64,000 bases of DNA from Geomonas oryzisoli (GTDB lineage: Bacteria > Desulfobacterota > Desulfuromonadia > Geobacterales > Geobacteraceae), in the NCBI RefSeq assembly GCF_018986915.1, contig NZ_CP076723.1:2885501-2949500 (forward strand). The letters run 5' to 3'. Position 1 is the first letter of the stretch. Each line of letters opens with the position of its first letter. The translations under genes and the position numbers were made by a program. Shown here in pieces: positions 61,531 through 64,000 of this stretch. The notes beneath the pieces are model-generated. The model was given only the letters and a program-made list of their open reading frames with translations, ran no database searches and was not told the origin of the DNA.

Positions 61531-63522
61531 TCAGGGACGCAACCCCTCCGCCACCACCTCGGCCAGGTCCTTCACCCGGACCGATCCTCCCTGCAGGTCC
61601 TTCAGGCCGTCCTCCATCATGGTGAGACAGTAGGGACAGCTGACGCAGATGGTATCGGGATTCTGCCGCAGCGCCTCCTTCACCCGGTTCAGGTTGATCC
61701 TCTCCCCTTCCTGCTCCTCCTGCCACATCCGCCCGCCCCCCGCACCGCAACAGAAGGAGCGCCCGGCGTTACGGTCGAACTCCGCGGGTTCGGCTCCGGT
61801 CGCCGTCTTCAGAACCTGCCGGGGCGCGTCGTAGACGTCGTTGTGCCGCCCCAGGTAGCAGGAGTCGTGGAAAAGCAGCCGCCCCAGGTCGGCAACCCGC
61901 TGCTTCAGCTGCAACTGTCCGGCGGCGAGGAGCGCGGCTATCAGTTCGGAGTGGTGCACGACTTCCAGTTCGATGCCGTACTGGCGGTAGTCGTTTTTGA
62001 GCGTCGAAAAGCAGTGCGGACACTGGGTGACGATCTTCCTTACCCCGCGTTGAGCGAAGAGGTCGACGTTCTCCCGCGCGGTGCGGTCGAAGACGTACTC
62101 GTTGCCGAGGCGGCGCAGGCTGTCCCCGCAACAGCGCTCGTCCTTGCCCAGCGTTCCCCAGGAGACGCCGGCGGCGTCGAGGATGGAGGCGAGCGCCACC
62201 GTCACCTGCTTCTGCCGTGCATCGAAGGCGCCCGCGCAACCGACGTAGAGCAGGTACTCGGTCTGCCCCGCTTCAAACGGCCTGACCTGCATGGTGGCAT
62301 GCCACTTGGTCCTCTCGGTGGGGGCGATCCCCCAGGGGTTGCTCCTGGCCTCGATGTTTTCGAAGAAGGTGGCCAGTTCTTCGGGGAATGAGGCCTTCAT
62401 CTGCACCAGGTGACGGCGCATCTTGACGATCTTTGGCATGTGCTCGATGAGCACCGGGCACACGTTCATGCAGGCCCCGCAGGTGGTGCAGGCCCAGACG
62501 GTCGCTTCGGTCGCGCTCCCCTCCCCTTCCGCTCCGATCAGCGGCACGGCAGGCTTCTCCCCGGCACGCAGCGCGGCGCCGTTGGCCAACAGGTTGGTCT
62601 TCACGGCATGGATCACGGCGCGCGGATTCAGGGACTTCCCGGTCGCCGATGCGGGGCAGGCCTCCTGGCAGCGGCCGCACTCTGTGCAGGAAAAGGAATC
62701 GAACAGATCCTTCCAGGTGAACTCGTCCACACGCCCGACGCCGAAGCTCATCCCCCTGGCGAACTGTTCGCGCGGCTGCGTGTTCGGTTGTTCGCGGCCG
62801 GCCAGGAAGCAGTTGGGGATGGCAGTCAGGATGTGCATGTGCTTGCTCTGGGGAAGATAGGCGAGGAAGGAAAGGAGCGCCAGGGCGTGCAGCCACCAGG
62901 ACCAGGTTGCCAGGGCAGCGGGATCGGCGGCCAGCGCGTCCGGCAGGTGCCGCGCGATGAACGCCGACACCGGCATGGCGGCGGGAATCTCGACCCCCAT
63001 GGCGATCCGCGCGGCGTGCAGGCCGAAATAGGCCAGCATGAGCAGGGCGATCAGGGAAAGGATCAGGAACGCCTCCGGGCTGCGCGCCTTGACGTAGTCG
63101 CTGCTCAGGGACGGTTCGGGGAAGAAGAGCCTGCGGGCGCAGGCGATAAGGACGCAGGCGAGCGTCAGCAGGGAGACCAGATCGAAGAGGAGGAGCAGGG
63201 CGTGCTGGAGCGGCGCGGGGAGCGCGGCAAGGGTTACCTGCGGCAGCATGCCGCTCGCCAGGAACTCGGCGTTGGCGGCGGCAAGGATGATGAAGGACCA
63301 GAAGATGACGAAATGGTTCATCCCGAAGGGCTTGCCGAGCACCCGCTGTTGGCCGAAAGCAAGGCGGAGCATGCGCGAGAACCGGGTCCCCGGCGCGTCG
63401 AGGCGGTTCTCGGGGCGGCCGAGGGCGACCAGGCTGAACCGGCGGTAACAGCCGATGACAAAAGCGGAGGCGGAGAGAAGCAGGAGTACGGCAAAGAGTT
63501 TCGGGTTCGGAGACATGGTCAT
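61531..63522 (-). CDS. Membrane FeS oxidoreductase of the EtfAB-linked type, copy 2
   Basis: 663 aa with the same layout as the 5946-7940 protein: NarI-like membrane helices, then CTECGRCQEACP, CTTCGACMNVCP, the CCG domains (CCGDSLRRLGNE, FCCGAGGGRMW). The two are paralogues with long matching blocks. Upstream is a partial etfA, so this belongs to a second Etf-to-quinone module. Different substrate dehydrogenases may feed the two modules. Confidence 0.87.
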   Translation of the reverse strand: MTMSPNPKLFAVLLLLSASAFVIGCYRRFSLVALGRPENRLDAPGTRFSRMLRLAFGQQRVLGKPFGMNHFVIFWSFIILAAANAEFLASGMLPQVTLAALPAPLQHALLLLFDLVSLLTLACVLIACARRLFFPEPSLSSDYVKARSPEAFLILSLIALLMLAYFGLHAARIAMGVEIPAAMPVSAFIARHLPDALAADPAALATWSWWLHALALLSFLAYLPQSKHMHILTAIPNCFLAGREQPNTQPREQFARGMSFGVGRVDEFTWKDLFDSFSCTECGRCQEACPASATGKSLNPRAVIHAVKTNLLANGAALRAGEKPAVPLIGAEGEGSATEATVWACTTCGACMNVCPVLIEHMPKIVKMRRHLVQMKASFPEELATFFENIEARSNPWGIAPTERTKWHATMQVRPFEAGQTEYLLYVGCAGAFDARQKQVTVALASILDAAGVSWGTLGKDERCCGDSLRRLGNEYVFDRTARENVDLFAQRGVRKIVTQCPHCFSTLKNDYRQYGIELEVVHHSELIAALLAAGQLQLKQRVADLGRLLFHDSCYLGRHNDVYDAPRQVLKTATGAEPAEFDRNAGRSFCCGAGGGRMWQEEQEGERINLNRVKEALRQNPDTICVSCPYCLTMMEDGLKDLQGGSVRVKDLAEVVAEGLRP

Positions 63523-63544
63523 TCCTTTAAATGCACAAAGGCTT

Positions 63545-63648
63545 TAACGCAAAGGCGCGGAGGCGCAGAGACGCAAGGTAAAAACGTGTGACGGGTTAAA
63601 CCCCACTGCTTCGTCTTTGCGCCTTCGCGCCTTGGCGCCTTTGCGTTA
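63545..63648. repeat. Inverted repeat between oxidoreductase and etfA copies
   Basis: AACGCAAAGGCGC-type left arm (63545-63573) and right arm (63612-63648, ending GGCGCCTTTGCGTTA). A dispersed type of palindrome in this genome; may reduce readthrough between the genes. Confidence 0.55.
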
Positions 63649-63663
63649 GGGCTTTTACGTCTT

Positions 63664-64000
63664 TTAGCCGTTGCTGCAGACCGCCGTTTCCGGCGCCTTC
63701 TGTTTCAGGCTCCGCAACCGCTCGGTAAGGGCCGGGACGACTTGGAAGAGGTCGCCGACGATGCCAAGATGGGCGACTTCGAAGATGGGTGCCTCGGGAT
63801 CTCGGTTGATGGCGATGATGACGTCGGAGTCCTGCATGCCGACCAGGTGCTGAATGGCGCCGCTGATGCCGCAGGCTATGTAGATCTTGGGACGCACGGT
63901 CTTGCCGGTCTGCCCCACCTGCCGCTCGTGCGGCATCCATCCGGCATCGACCGCGCTGCGCGAGGCGCCGACCACGCCGCCCAACTCGTCGGCCAACTCC
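63664..64000 (-). CDS. etfA: EtfA copy 2, C-terminal part (gene runs off window)
   Basis: The last 112 residues of a second Etf[52 protein letters not shown] and [31 protein letters not shown]. It matches the C-terminal third of the copy at 7996-9324. Its N-terminus and EtfB partner lie beyond 64000. Confidence 0.9.
   Translation of the reverse strand, partial: ELADELGGVVGASRSAVDAGWMPHERQVGQTGKTVRPKIYIACGISGAIQHLVGMQDSDVIIAINRDPEAPIFEVAHLGIVGDLFQVVPALTERLRSLKQKAPETAVCSNG

Overview
The window is high-GC bacterial DNA that looks like a member of the Geobacterales (Geobacter, Geomonas or Citrifermentans type, Desulfuromonadota). The evidence is two copies of the ferredoxin-fused EtfA / EtfB / membrane FeS-oxidoreductase module, a selC tRNA, two-component and c-di-GMP signalling genes, and several palindromic intergenic repeat families. 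Most core genes are on the minus strand. No rRNA operon, CRISPR array or plasmid origin is visible.

Layout. 1-15.2 kb is core: a GGDEF response regulator and hybrid kinase, a glutamine amidotransferase, a CapA-like protein, the FeS-oxidoreductase/etfA/etfB operon, a TonB-like protein, galU, folD, an FmdB-like zinc ribbon, and a yggT-divIVA-DUF167-CBS operon whose last three junctions overlap by 4 bp. At 15.45 kb is tRNA-Sec (selC). An integrative mobilizable element of about 10.3 kb has inserted at its 3' end. It is bounded by an 18-bp direct repeat (15527-15544 and 25836-25853) and carries an integrase, an AlpA-like regulator, two Fic proteins, a ribbon-helix-helix-like protein, a MobF relaxase-helicase, an AbiGi-like protein and an AT-rich unknown partner.

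26.2-30.7 kb is a sulfate uptake operon (rrf2-sbp-cysT-cysW-cysA) with a strong promoter. 30.9-35.7 kb is mixed: a zinc-ribbon M48 peptidase with a pilin-like tail, a DHFR-like protein, an mqsRA toxin-antitoxin pair and a muramidase with an overlapping exported protein gene (possible effector and immunity protein). 36-43.1 kb is a seven-gene plus-strand run (LemA, CDF transporter, M48 peptidase, exported protein, glutathionylspermidine-synthase-like ligase, membrane-anchored protein, DUF350) resembling the enterobacterial yjf/ygi clusters.

43.1-55.6 kb is accessory DNA of lower GC. It has a pair of membrane proteins, one resembling the TRADD-N-associated membrane module, and a compact three-gene operon of HD-domain protein, B12-binding radical SAM enzyme and P-loop kinase. 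These are followed by REP-like remnants, a VF530 protein, a quinol-type nitric oxide reductase, and a 21-bp x 21 minisatellite interrupted by a complete IS256-family element with an 8-bp target duplication. 55.8-61.3 kb holds a RelA/SpoT-type synthetase, a K+-channel-like protein, and a PhnD-like binding protein/histidine kinase pair. From 61.5 kb to the edge is the second FeS-oxidoreductase/etfA module, so the window begins and ends with paralogous electron-transfer modules.

The best candidates for undescribed biology are the HD/B12-radical SAM/kinase operon (45.7-49.4 kb), the selC element's AbiGi-plus-unknown cargo and tandem Fic genes, the muramidase/overlapping-gene pair, and a 48-nt ungapped element present at three sites.
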